NCBI GenBank assembly: GCA_012519645.1
Contig: JAAYPU010000219.1
Span: 1 to 14,122 of the forward strand
DNA from: Clostridiales bacterium
GTDB taxonomy: Bacteria; Bacillota; Clostridia; Peptostreptococcales; JAAYPU01
Reading direction: 5' to 3'
Length of the DNA: 14,122 nt
The number at the start of each line of letters is the position of its first letter. Positions within the stretch are counted from its first letter, which is position 1. Under the pieces are notes generated by a model. It did not search any database and was not told where the DNA came from. It saw nothing but the letters and a program-made list of their open reading frames with translations. Below are positions 7,901 to 14,122 of the stretch, piece after piece. The translations under genes and the position numbers were made by a program.

Positions 7901-9043
7901 ATTAAGCCTCTTACATTCTTTAGCAAAATGAGAAAAAATACCTGTATATGGAGCAACAATTTTGTTCCACTCTGGGGAATCTTTCTTTTGGTGAACTATA
8001 GCAGCAATAATATCCTCTAACCCCTCGGTCTGCAATGGTATTTCGTTCACCCTCGCTTCAAGAGTAGAAAAATGGACAGCATCAGAAGCCAAGCCATGGT
8101 TTTTAAAGGATTTATGACCGGTTCCCAGAAAAATCACAGGTAAGTGCTCCATCCCGCTATTGGCACAAAACTGGGCAAATTCATGCAGCTTTTTTAGATT
8201 TACCAGCCCATCATCTAAAGCGTAGCCAAATTCATCATAAATGATAAGAATGCCTTTATAAACGGACTTAAATGCCGGATTTGTAAGCATATCTTTTAAT
8301 ATATCCTGCAAATTATCCATGCTAAAGGTAAAATCTGTATCTGTAACAGCTTTATATATTTTTTTAAAGACCTTAAAAGCTAATTCATCACTATTCTGAA
8401 GACCCCTTATAATATCTTTTATTGTCCACTCTATAAAGCTATTTTCAATTTCATCTAGCATATCTTGATAAAATCTCTTTTCAATCTTTCTTTCTTCCCA
8501 ATTCTCAATTCTTCTAAGAGCCTCTTTGTAATGAGTTTCCATCGGAATATCTACTCCATCTTTTTCCAAAGCTTCTTCAATAGCTCGCAGGACTGTCCCT
8601 TCAAATTCTAAATTTAAGCCGTAACGGCACACCGCAACCAGGAAACGGCCTTCCTTTCGTACTGCTTTTAAAGTGGAAGCAGGTTTTTCTCTAAATATTT
8701 CGCCTTCTTTGAGTACTTTTTGTGCGTCCCTTTGGGCCTCTTCATAATTGTGAAAAAACCTTTCCATCTCGGGCAGGTCGCTTTGCTTGGCAAAATAGTT
8801 GGCCAGCATCAAGCAAAGGTGGGACTTTCCCGTTCCATAGCTTCCCGATAGAAAATAAAATCTTCTGTCCTTGGGGTTTAAGGCGTTAGCAACCTTTTCA
8901 AATGCCAAGCGATGCGCTTTAATAGGCATATATCTTTCCATACGGTCTCTGTTCTTAAGAGCATCATTATATTCGTTGGTTAAGTCTACATAGCTGGTAT
9001 AACCGCTTTTTATATCTATAACTTCTTTTATTTTAACAGCCAT
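4916..9043 (-). CDS. brxC: BrxC/PglY-type giant P-loop ATPase with C-terminal chitobiase-C-like domain
   Basis: At 1375 residues this is in the size class of BrxC/PglY, the large ATPase of BREX systems. Walker A is GSYGTGKS (67-74), preceded by the short N-terminal segment usual in this family. Walker B is GILIIYDEFG (264-273). The region around 400-450 (PMHPLATYALLQL) and a long helical middle follow. Near the C-terminus, residues about 1225-1305 resemble the chitobiase C-terminal (CHB_HEX_C) beta-sandwich: IWLTDDGSDPT (1252-1262), a strand-turn segment, then IKFVACDGKGKYS. The last 45 residues are a charged, coiled-coil-like helix. The ATG at 9043 is supported by a GGAGGG site 8 bases upstream that abuts the stop of the preceding gene (13-base gap). 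It forms a contiguous block with the small ATPase before it, as brxF-brxC do in type 3 BREX. Assignment to a specific BrxC subtype is uncertain. Confidence 0.75.
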   Translation of the reverse strand: MAVKIKEVIDIKSGYTSYVDLTNEYNDALKNRDRMERYMPIKAHRLAFEKVANALNPKDRRFYFLSGSYGTGKSHLCLMLANYFAKQSDLPEMERFFHNYEEAQRDAQKVLKEGEIFREKPASTLKAVRKEGRFLVAVCRYGLNLEFEGTVLRAIEEALEKDGVDIPMETHYKEALRRIENWEERKIEKRFYQDMLDEIENSFIEWTIKDIIRGLQNSDELAFKVFKKIYKAVTDTDFTFSMDNLQDILKDMLTNPAFKSVYKGILIIYDEFGYALDDGLVNLKKLHEFAQFCANSGMEHLPVIFLGTGHKSFKNHGLASDAVHFSTLEARVNEIPLQTEGLEDIIAAIVHQKKDSPEWNKIVAPYTGIFSHFAKECKRLNLFNWLPAPKLKANIIENIYPMHPLATYALLQLAGEAGSDNRSVFKFFSPEFETGETGWINVQEFSYPWFTERNDIEADGKLNLYTEDLLYDYFRDSLKTDNRNLRDRVRKAVADYEETLKEMLAYLKKDSQMKLFDEVDELMHKILKAMLINEIISTESTPVHNTLENIKFALNALSVQDAQALEERLKRLCQATILYNNKGIYEFKRSDVVDIERRIQEFKINPENRPSNILHTFLEHLPFTGEEEYLEAKHYNTTYNEDKRLKVQFVLPSEIEQDYIIDGQTASFFEMLEHKRRQIEDPRMSYEGTAVYVFCETDKDIDLAKKYIIKNTQDKIVISVPQKALPVLEDVLTLDAIKSIQQSDEAKNFGPHENTMLRERKKEALDALKKIKETYFSPEAMNWFTVKGNALFVSNKYDPANKVMEKLYSAKRNKFSHINFNKCHLKLNPNDERMFKEACEYLLDLSSPVEIDLSWPDNTGGIRYLKRCFVDNQVLKFFDGKEEKRKYEVERETSKFGHVFPSYLALLQDIEAASNPVSCHLFFKKYFEEYGQGRIAVTLMFLLARRYYRDSLRVKREEGALTDIKFTDFESVYSLICGEKKTAVLFYEPMSDEERQFYNLVCQIFSPEDHVAGKNYSIHEAFHSLISWWDNLDPIARSLDFYDKENEKLFIQTMLQATTKDPFGFMKNDLLTVFSMEPDEKISPKKLEEITDFLKAIKENVENTVGNKQREIVKQVIKIFSIKGELDLDLQEGIREWYNSLDSYQKDPYSSFHNNDSKPLLKIKELTNIQDFLFSILPDAYGLQPLALWTADKTEDYMNKIKRGKKHIEENESPVHEPIVEFKQHSNLEGDTVYHKGKLVICVKPAEKGEEIWLTDDGSDPTDPSAERKKIKTNYTIEVTGKKMIKFVACDGKGKYSRVKTVNVIDETEKNIIKRQQLGITDEKIMFVFPKTKEEMRATVSSLLKEIIEANIVTIKELQKEIKDILLKLEEKFKK

Positions 9044-9056
9044 TCAACTCTCCCTC

Positions 9057-9530
9057 CTAAATAAACGCTTTAAAGCTTGAAAGCTTATGTATTCTTGAGT
9101 TACCTTGGCTATCAGTGATCTCAATATTTTTAAGACGTGAAGAAGGTTGTAAAAAATAACACACGGTAGATCGGTAACGTTCCAGAAAAGAATTCCATTG
9201 CTGCCTAATACCCCTCATAAACCTTTCGAATTCTTGGTCTCTCCAGGTATCTAAAAGAAAGTCCATGTGATCTACAACAACAAAATGTTCACCCTTAGTT
9301 TCCCTTTCCAAAAGTTGAAAAAAGTTTTCTGGACCAAAAGAATCAATTGTTTTCACCAATTCTTTATTATTCAAAAAATACTCTAAAAGATCGAGATACT
9401 TTCCGCCTAATGCTTTAGCCGCTTTTTTTGCAAAAAAGGTTTTACCCCTTCCCGGTTCAGCAATAACAATACTGGAACGATACTTTTCTTTTCCTAAAGA
9501 TGCTATATATTCTTGAAAATCTAAAGCCAT
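9057..9530 (-). CDS. brxF: Small P-loop ATPase, BrxF-like
   Basis: This is a single-domain ATPase of 157 residues from ATG 9530, or 160 from GTG 9539. Counting from the longer start, Walker A is AEPGRGKT (27-34) and Walker B is HFVVVDHMD (85-93). The protein ends soon after a YFLQPSSR strand, so it has little beyond a RecA/AAA-like core. A small P-loop protein directly upstream of brxC is the position and size of BrxF in type 3 BREX, which is the best match I can offer; the identity is inference from size, motifs and context. I prefer ATG 9530 because GGTGA lies 6 bases upstream, whereas GTG 9539 has no good ribosome binding site. The longer start would overlap the preceding gene by 8 bases. 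It may be an accessory or loader ATPase for the large neighbour. Confidence 0.6.
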   Translation of the reverse strand: MALDFQEYIASLGKEKYRSSIVIAEPGRGKTFFAKKAAKALGGKYLDLLEYFLNNKELVKTIDSFGPENFFQLLERETKGEHFVVVDHMDFLLDTWRDQEFERFMRGIRQQWNSFLERYRSTVCYFLQPSSRLKNIEITDSQGNSRIHKLSSFKAFI

Positions 9531-9531
9531 A

Positions 9532-10338
9532 TTAATCACCGTATATTTTCTTTAATATCATCTCTTTGGTTAAATTCTCATCAAAACGAATCTGATCTAA
9601 ATCTCCAAACTTTTCAAGTCTGATAAAGCCATTATCATGAGCTCTGTCCAGCAGTTCTTCTATTTTTTTCAAGGGAATGTTCAAGACCTTCCCGGGACTA
9701 TTTGGGTTTGTGGAAATTGCATCAATATCAATACTAGATGCATTCCAGCCTATAAAGCCTTTATAGTATAAAACCATATACAGAAATGACAAAAAAGAAA
9801 CATTTACGTTTGCGCCTACTACATAAGAATTATTATTGTGTTTAGATAAAATGCCCAATCTATTGAATAGTTGTTCAGTATAAGCATTTAATACACTTCT
9901 TATTTCTTTGGTTAGATGACTTTTAATTGATTTCTCCGAATAATATTCTTTCAAATCATTAAAATACTGTCTAATCGCTTCACTACTAGTCATTTCATGT
10001 TGGGCAAAAACTATATTTACTAACCTATGCCATACTATATATTTAGGATTGCAGGAAATAATATAGTGAAGAATCCAGAGAGTTTCATCGTTGTCAAAAA
10101 AAGGGTCTTTTCGAGAAATTTCAATACCCAATTCTGTTAATTTATAAACCCGAGGCTTCAATAATCCTAATCCGATTGAAATACTGTTTAAGTTTTCCAG
10201 TTGCCGATCCGAAAAACCAGTTTCTTCCATTATTTCTTGACGAGGAATTGTACTGTTACCATTGGTATAAATATATTGCATTAACCTGGATATCTGATCA
10301 AAACGGACATAGTAACCATTGGTAAGTTGGAGTTTCAC
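9532..10338 (-). CDS. DUF4007-like winged-helix protein
   Basis: This 268-residue protein has a predicted helix-turn-helix at about 29-60 (PRQEIMEETGFSDRQLENL). It is followed by the block LTELGIEIS (67-75) and then DPFFDNDETLWILHY (78-92). That combination, a short DNA-binding-like start followed by LT.LG..i...DP....TLW.lHy, is what I recognise from DUF4007, a family found near DNA phosphorothioation and some BREX-like genes. Function is unknown; DNA binding or a structural role comparable to BrxA is possible. The start is GTG at 10338, supported by GAGGT 8 bases upstream, 14 bases after the pglX stop. The 3' end abuts or overlaps the BrxF-like gene by up to 8 bases, so the two are coupled. 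No transmembrane or signal segments are seen. The DUF4007 call is from a remembered pattern and needs a profile search. Confidence 0.6.
   Translation of the reverse strand: MKLQLTNGYYVRFDQISRLMQYIYTNGNSTIPRQEIMEETGFSDRQLENLNSISIGLGLLKPRVYKLTELGIEISRKDPFFDNDETLWILHYIISCNPKYIVWHRLVNIVFAQHEMTSSEAIRQYFNDLKEYYSEKSIKSHLTKEIRSVLNAYTEQLFNRLGILSKHNNNSYVVGANVNVSFLSFLYMVLYYKGFIGWNASSIDIDAISTNPNSPGKVLNIPLKKIEELLDRAHDNGFIRLEKFGDLDQIRFDENLTKEMILKKIYGD
9537..9540 (-). promoter_or_regulatory. Shine-Dalgarno favouring ATG 9530 of the BrxF-like gene
   Basis: GGTG followed by A lies 6 bases before ATG 9530, just upstream of the DUF4007-like stop (TAA, 9534-9532). The same bases contain the alternative GTG start at 9539, which itself lacks a purine-rich site upstream. 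Confidence 0.45.
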
Positions 10339-10346
10339 TATACTCT

Positions 10347-10351
10347 ACCTC
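10347..10351 (-). promoter_or_regulatory. Shine-Dalgarno supporting the GTG start of the DUF4007-like gene
   Basis: GAGGT on the minus strand lies 8 bases before GTG 10338. It sits immediately after the pglX stop, and no in-frame ATG is available until codon 20, so GTG is the likely start. Confidence 0.5.
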
Positions 10352-10352
10352 A

Positions 10353-13300
10353 CTAATTTTCTAAATATGACGTTCTTTCCCATATAATCTGTTTATATTG
10401 GTTAAAATCATATATTTCTAATAATAACTCATCTATTTTTGCCATAATAGGGCCATAAATGTCTTTTATATTAGTTACTCCTTTCCCTTTTTTCTGGGGT
10501 TTGATTTCAAGAAGCTTCTTACATAATTCTACTACTTCTCGCTGTTCTTTTGTATTTTGCCATTTGCAAATAGGTATATTACCCAAATAGGCTTCATCTA
10601 GATGCATTGTTAAAATAGATCTATTAAATAAAATGTCTCTTAAAAACCATGCAATTAATCTGGAATTTAAAATAGCTAAAATGTATTCAACAGGATAAAT
10701 GCAGTCTTCTGAGAGTATTACATTTGTTATCGTATCATAATTAAACCACATTTTCTCATTAAATGTAGCTTCTATTCGCACCTTAGAACTAATAATATTT
10801 TTACAAATAATATGTTTTGAACCAAAGTTATTAAAAATGTCATTTTTATATTCCTTCAAATATTTATATGGTTCTTCTTCATAATCCCAAATAGTATATG
10901 AAGTAATATTCCTTCCCCCAATAATTGGTTTATATTTTCTTTCATCTTTTTCACTTAAATATTCAACTTTTGATTGTAATGAAAGTCCTCGGAATATATT
11001 CACTTTATTACCTTCAAAGCATAACTCTCTTAATGCAACTGAATTTTTATTAATTTTTTCTAAAATTTCAGTTGCAGCTTCATCAATATACATTGGAAAA
11101 ATATTTAATTTCTTTACCAAACCAAAGTTTGTTCTTCCAAATAAAGATATGGTACTATTACATATATTATAATTAAGTATATATTTAATATCTTTATTTC
11201 TACTAAAAATCAATATCATTTGCTCGAGCCCAACTTTATCAAAAGCTTGACCTAAATCAACGATACAATTAACAACAAACCACTTTAATAATGAATTGCG
11301 TAGCCCTTTATAGCCACTAACATGTGCAATTGATTTAGGTAAGACTAACCCAACAAACCCACTATTATTTACAATACTCTGCGCAATATTAATAAAATAA
11401 CCTGCTAAATTTTGCGATCCATTTGTTATATAAATATTATTAATTAAAAAATATTTTTTTGAAAAGTAAGTTGGGGTTCCAAATGGTGGATTACCTATAA
11501 TACAATCAAAACCATTTTTCAACAATAAAATTTCAGGAAATTCTAATTCCCAATGAAAGTACAATTCATTATTATTTTTTAAAGTATTTGATTCCAATAG
11601 CTGTATCCAATCATTTACATATTTAAAAACAAAATTGTATTCCTCTTCACCAATTTTGCTATCAAAAAAAACCTTTGTATGAAAATCACATAACTTTTTA
11701 TAAGGCTTTAGCTTTTTATCGATCTCAGCTAATATCTCCCCTTTTTCTTCAACATTTTTTCTTGCAATTGTATCTATGCCTTGAATTCTCAATATTTTTT
11801 TGATCGCTTCCTGAATATTACTTTGGAAAGCTTGATCCTGCATAATATCATAAACAACTAGTTGCTTTGCAGCTTTTTTTTGTGCTAATGGATATTTCCC
11901 AAGGTCCTGTAACCTGCACCCTATTAATGAATTGCCGCATTTAAGGTGGTGATTGAGAAAAGACAACGGTTTACCTTTGGACATGGATAAAATCCATAAA
12001 GACAGTTTTGCTAATTCAACTGCCAGCGGATTTATATCTACTCCATATATGCAGTTTTCTACAACGCGTCGGCGCCAATATACAGTACTTGTTTCCCTTG
12101 TCTTGTCGATATAGCCAAATTCATTCATTGTTTCAGTAATAAAATTTGTGATTGTGTTTGTTGCGTTTACCAAAAAATGTCCGCTTCCCATAGCTGGATC
12201 CAAAATGCTTAACCCCAACACTTCTTCATAAATAAATCTATCAAGTTCTTCAAGAAAAGTGTCTTGAAGCGATAAACGCTCTGCTTCATCAATAGCCCTT
12301 TCAATGGCTTGAAGAGTTTTCTTATTCCTTTCTTTGAAGCCATTATTAAGTTCATTTAACTTTTCTGCTACTGTGTTATTTACAATAAATTCTACTATAT
12401 ACTCAGGAGTGTAATAAGAGCCTGTGGTTTTTCTTTCACCTTTATCTCCAGCAAAATAAACAGCACCAGCAGGAATATGGTTTCCTTTTTTAATTATTCC
12501 TCCCTTGGACTGAGGGATATATTTTATCTCTTTTTTTAAATGCTTTACTTCTGTATCTTCTTCAGCAACCCTGAGTTTATGTTCCAGAAGCCCTTCATAA
12601 AGGGAACCTAAATGCCTGACACTAAGATCCCTGTAACTGATCTTTTTAGTCTCACCGGATTTTTCTTTATAATGGCATAAATGATAAATAACAGTTGCTA
12701 TGCAATAGTCGTCCAATCTATTCTCCTGGATAAACCTGGTGTAGTCATTTTCAGCAGGGTTAAAAAGGCCACCGTTATAAACCTCATCGATATGACCAAA
12801 AAGTCCGTTCAACATTTTCCAGAGTTCATAGCTTTGAAAAGATGCGGTGCTTGCTTTACTCTCTTGAAAAGCATTATTTTTAATATCATCAAGCATTTGC
12901 ATTTCGTCATCATCCAAAAGATTACGCGCTTCAGCATATAAAAGAAAAAGTAATCGGAACATATACAGCATGGAACTTCGGTAAATGGTATCTGTAAGAT
13001 TATCATCCTGAAAATTGGTAGTGACAGTATTTTTAAGATACCTTATATACCCCTGACACAGGCTTGCTAGAATTCCTTTACCGCCTTCTTCTGCTTGCTT
13101 TAATGCTTTACCCAATTCTTCTTCAATATAGTCAATCTTATCCTGGGATTCCTGCTTAAATTGGTCAAAATGACACATTCCATTTTTATTCAAGACAAAA
13201 TTTCCTGCTTGCAAAAACTCAGTAAAAATCTGAAATGCTTGGCAATTACCTTCCCTTTCAATCTCTTTAAGATTTATTTCCAAAAATGTTTCGTAAGGGG

Positions 13301-13724
13301 TTGGCTCTTCAGTATGGTAGATCCTCCAAAAGTCTCCATTGGTAAGAATGCCCCATTTAAGGTTATACTTGCGAAGGTTGCGAATCACTTTCTCTGCCCA
13401 ATTGGTACCTAATAATGTATTATCGAGATTTTCTCCGGGCAATAAGGAAACGCAAATTGAAATGGGTGAATCAGTATTTCCTAATTCAAATAATTCAGTA
13501 AGGTTATCATCCACAGGTTTTAGGTTGAATTTCAGAGTAAATAATACTTCATGGATATAGCTACGATTCCAATCATTTAAACTAGAGGTATGTGCAAATT
13601 CCCTAAATTCCTTAAGTGTATTAAGAGTAGCTGTAACATCTGGACTTGCTTCTATCTGAGTTATTTCAGCAAGATATGCTTCAGAAAAAAGATATTCATT
13701 TTTGTAAAGTACTTTTGCAGGCAT
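10353..13724 (-). CDS. pglX: PglX-type adenine-specific DNA methyltransferase with degenerate N-terminal nuclease-like domain
   Basis: This 1123-residue protein is an Eco57I-class N6-adenine methyltransferase that would mark host DNA. Residues 1-160 resemble the N-terminal nuclease-like region of type I R and type IIG enzymes, with a GILTNGDFWRIYH stretch (125-137). However, the strand expected to carry ExK reads ICVSLLPGE (90-98), so no catalytic site is apparent. A helical region precedes GSYYTPEYIVEFIV (435-448). Methyltransferase motif I is LDPAMGSGHF (508-517), followed by YGVDINPLAVELAKLSLW (560-577) and the catalytic motif IV GNPPFG (744-749). Residues about 850-1123 are the target-recognition region, including an ILAILNSRLIAWFLRD segment and LGNIPIC. 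ATG 13724 has AGAGGAG 7 bases upstream. It is the first gene of the operon. The DNA encoding roughly residues 695-1048 is markedly AT-richer than the rest. A standalone type IIG enzyme is the alternative, but context favours PglX. Confidence 0.82.
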   Translation of the reverse strand: MPAKVLYKNEYLFSEAYLAEITQIEASPDVTATLNTLKEFREFAHTSSLNDWNRSYIHEVLFTLKFNLKPVDDNLTELFELGNTDSPISICVSLLPGENLDNTLLGTNWAEKVIRNLRKYNLKWGILTNGDFWRIYHTEEPTPYETFLEINLKEIEREGNCQAFQIFTEFLQAGNFVLNKNGMCHFDQFKQESQDKIDYIEEELGKALKQAEEGGKGILASLCQGYIRYLKNTVTTNFQDDNLTDTIYRSSMLYMFRLLFLLYAEARNLLDDDEMQMLDDIKNNAFQESKASTASFQSYELWKMLNGLFGHIDEVYNGGLFNPAENDYTRFIQENRLDDYCIATVIYHLCHYKEKSGETKKISYRDLSVRHLGSLYEGLLEHKLRVAEEDTEVKHLKKEIKYIPQSKGGIIKKGNHIPAGAVYFAGDKGERKTTGSYYTPEYIVEFIVNNTVAEKLNELNNGFKERNKKTLQAIERAIDEAERLSLQDTFLEELDRFIYEEVLGLSILDPAMGSGHFLVNATNTITNFITETMNEFGYIDKTRETSTVYWRRRVVENCIYGVDINPLAVELAKLSLWILSMSKGKPLSFLNHHLKCGNSLIGCRLQDLGKYPLAQKKAAKQLVVYDIMQDQAFQSNIQEAIKKILRIQGIDTIARKNVEEKGEILAEIDKKLKPYKKLCDFHTKVFFDSKIGEEEYNFVFKYVNDWIQLLESNTLKNNNELYFHWELEFPEILLLKNGFDCIIGNPPFGTPTYFSKKYFLINNIYITNGSQNLAGYFINIAQSIVNNSGFVGLVLPKSIAHVSGYKGLRNSLLKWFVVNCIVDLGQAFDKVGLEQMILIFSRNKDIKYILNYNICNSTISLFGRTNFGLVKKLNIFPMYIDEAATEILEKINKNSVALRELCFEGNKVNIFRGLSLQSKVEYLSEKDERKYKPIIGGRNITSYTIWDYEEEPYKYLKEYKNDIFNNFGSKHIICKNIISSKVRIEATFNEKMWFNYDTITNVILSEDCIYPVEYILAILNSRLIAWFLRDILFNRSILTMHLDEAYLGNIPICKWQNTKEQREVVELCKKLLEIKPQKKGKGVTNIKDIYGPIMAKIDELLLEIYDFNQYKQIIWERTSYLEN

Positions 13725-13746
13725 TTAATTTCTCCTCTTAACCGAT

Positions 13747-13773
13747 GCAATTTAAGCATATAGTTATAATTGC
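13747..13773. repeat. Short inverted repeat spanning the operon -10 region
   Basis: GCAATT at 13747-13752 is mirrored by AATTGC at 13768-13773, with a 15-base centre that contains most of the candidate -10 box. The placement is what an operator would show, but 6-base arms in AT-rich DNA can arise by chance and no regulator gene is visible beside it. Confidence 0.25.
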
Positions 13774-13792
13774 TGCTCATATTTTGTCACAA
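13763..13792 (-). promoter_or_regulatory. Candidate sigma-A-type promoter for the BREX operon
   Basis: On the minus strand TTGTGA (13787-13792, 4 of 6 to the -35 consensus) and TATAAC (13763-13768, 5 of 6 to the -10 consensus) are separated by 18 bases. Transcription would start near 13756, giving a leader of about 30 bases before the pglX ATG and its AGAGGAG site. No other comparably placed promoter is apparent, and the gene junctions within the operon are too tight for strong internal promoters, so this probably drives all six genes. Confidence 0.45.
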
Positions 13793-13862
13793 TAATAAAT
13801 TCGCCAATTTATCTTAAATCCCTGCCAAATTCAACCAATGTGGCTTGCAGAATCCTAAACAT

Positions 13863-14122
13863 TTACAAAATATGTGCTATAAAACCTGCTGCGTTTGAAA
13901 TCCTCTCTGTCAATCTATCCAAAGGCTGCTGGCTAACGTGCCAGAACCGCCTGTAACAAGCAACCTGAAAATTGTAATCCCAGCCGTTATTGTTAACAAG
14001 CCTTTCAGGCATTCTTCCTGTCTTGCAGCAATAAAACCGCGAAAGAAAAAATAGTACATTTATCCAGGGCTTATATCTCATTTTCCGCACCCTTTGGCAT
14101 AAAAAATCATAATTTCTGTTTA
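13863..14122 (-). CDS. 3' part of an unrecognised reading frame entering from outside the window
   Basis: A minus-strand frame is open from the window edge to a TAA at 13863-13865, about 85 codons, with no upstream stop before the edge. The visible C-terminus is rich in Cys, Arg and aromatics and ends TERISNAAGFIAHIL. I recognise no family. An internal start is possible (GTG 14090 or ATG 14081), but no convincing ribosome binding site marks either, so it is more likely the tail of a longer gene or a degraded remnant. Its higher GC content compared with the operon suggests a different origin. It ends about 140 bases upstream of pglX on the same strand and is separated from it by the candidate operon promoter. 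Confidence 0.35.
   Translation of the reverse strand, partial: NRNYDFLCQRVRKMRYKPWINVLFFLSRFYCCKTGRMPERLVNNNGWDYNFQVACYRRFWHVSQQPLDRLTERISNAAGFIAHIL

Noticed and set aside
11664..11881. Eight-base A/T homopolymer runs within pglX (11664-11671 and 11874-11881) as possible phase-variation sites
   Set aside because: Runs of this length are common in DNA this AT-rich; another lies in the brxC-like gene (5233-5240). The frame is intact and the tracts are shorter than typical slippage switches.
12681..12941. An 86-codon plus-strand ORF inside pglX, and similar plus-strand frames throughout
   Set aside because: These are antisense shadows of long, motif-confirmed minus-strand genes and have no ribosome binding sites or recognisable domains.
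10353..13724. The methyltransferase as a stand-alone type IIG restriction-modification enzyme
   Set aside because: The nuclease ExK is not visible, and the gene is first in a coupled operon with pglZ, a brxC-like gene and brxL, which favours PglX.
438..13724. DISARM or Dnd/Ssp phosphorothioation as the identity of the locus
   Set aside because: No DISARM helicase or drmA/B/C, and no cysteine desulfurase or PAPS-reductase-like gene, is present; PglZ with BrxL and a BrxC-type ATPase is diagnostic of BREX.
1..14122. CRISPR array, tRNA or rRNA genes
   Set aside because: No regularly spaced repeats and no tRNA or rRNA-like sequence were seen on either strand.

Overview
The window is AT-rich DNA with consensus AGGAGG-type ribosome binding sites, frequent GTG starts and the edge of an IS21-family element. 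This suggests a low-GC Gram-positive (Firmicutes/Clostridia-like) host. That assignment is inference; no rRNA or housekeeping gene confirms it.

Almost all of the window (13724 down to 438, minus strand) is one tightly packed six-gene operon. In transcription order it encodes: a PglX-type Eco57I-class adenine DNA methyltransferase (1123 aa); a DUF4007-like winged-helix protein (268 aa); a small P-loop ATPase resembling BrxF (157-160 aa); a giant P-loop protein of the BrxC/PglY type (1375 aa); a PglZ alkaline-phosphatase-fold protein (786 aa); and a BrxL AAA+ protein (702 aa). Junctions are an ATGA overlap, an 8-base overlap (or a 1-base gap, depending on start choice) and gaps of 12-14 bases. 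Several Shine-Dalgarno sequences overlap or abut the preceding stop codon, so the genes are probably translationally coupled. A candidate promoter lies just upstream of pglX.

This is a BREX-type anti-phage system, but the gene set does not match any of the six classic BREX types as I know them. It pairs a BrxF-like ATPase (a type 3 feature) with BrxL (types 1 and 4), lacks BrxA, BrxB and a BREX helicase, and adds a DUF4007-like protein, a family otherwise linked to DNA phosphorothioation loci. BrxL is the most unusual component. Its AAA+ core is canonical, but the C-terminal Lon-like domain is replaced by a domain closely resembling the MIT_C (PLD-like) domain of eukaryotic MITD1. The BrxC-like protein ends in a chitobiase-C-like beta domain, and PglX carries an N-terminal nuclease-like fold without a visible catalytic ExK. 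The expected mechanism is that PglX methylates host DNA for self/non-self marking, while BrxC, BrxF, PglZ and BrxL block replication of unmodified phage DNA.

Left edge (1 to about 175): the terminal repeats, promoter region and first 17 codons of an IS21-family istA reading out of the window. Between it and brxL (176-437) there is only a 26-codon ORF with a good ribosome binding site; I see no convincing terminator. Right edge (13725-14122): the operon promoter region, then the end of an unrecognised minus-strand reading frame that enters from outside the window.
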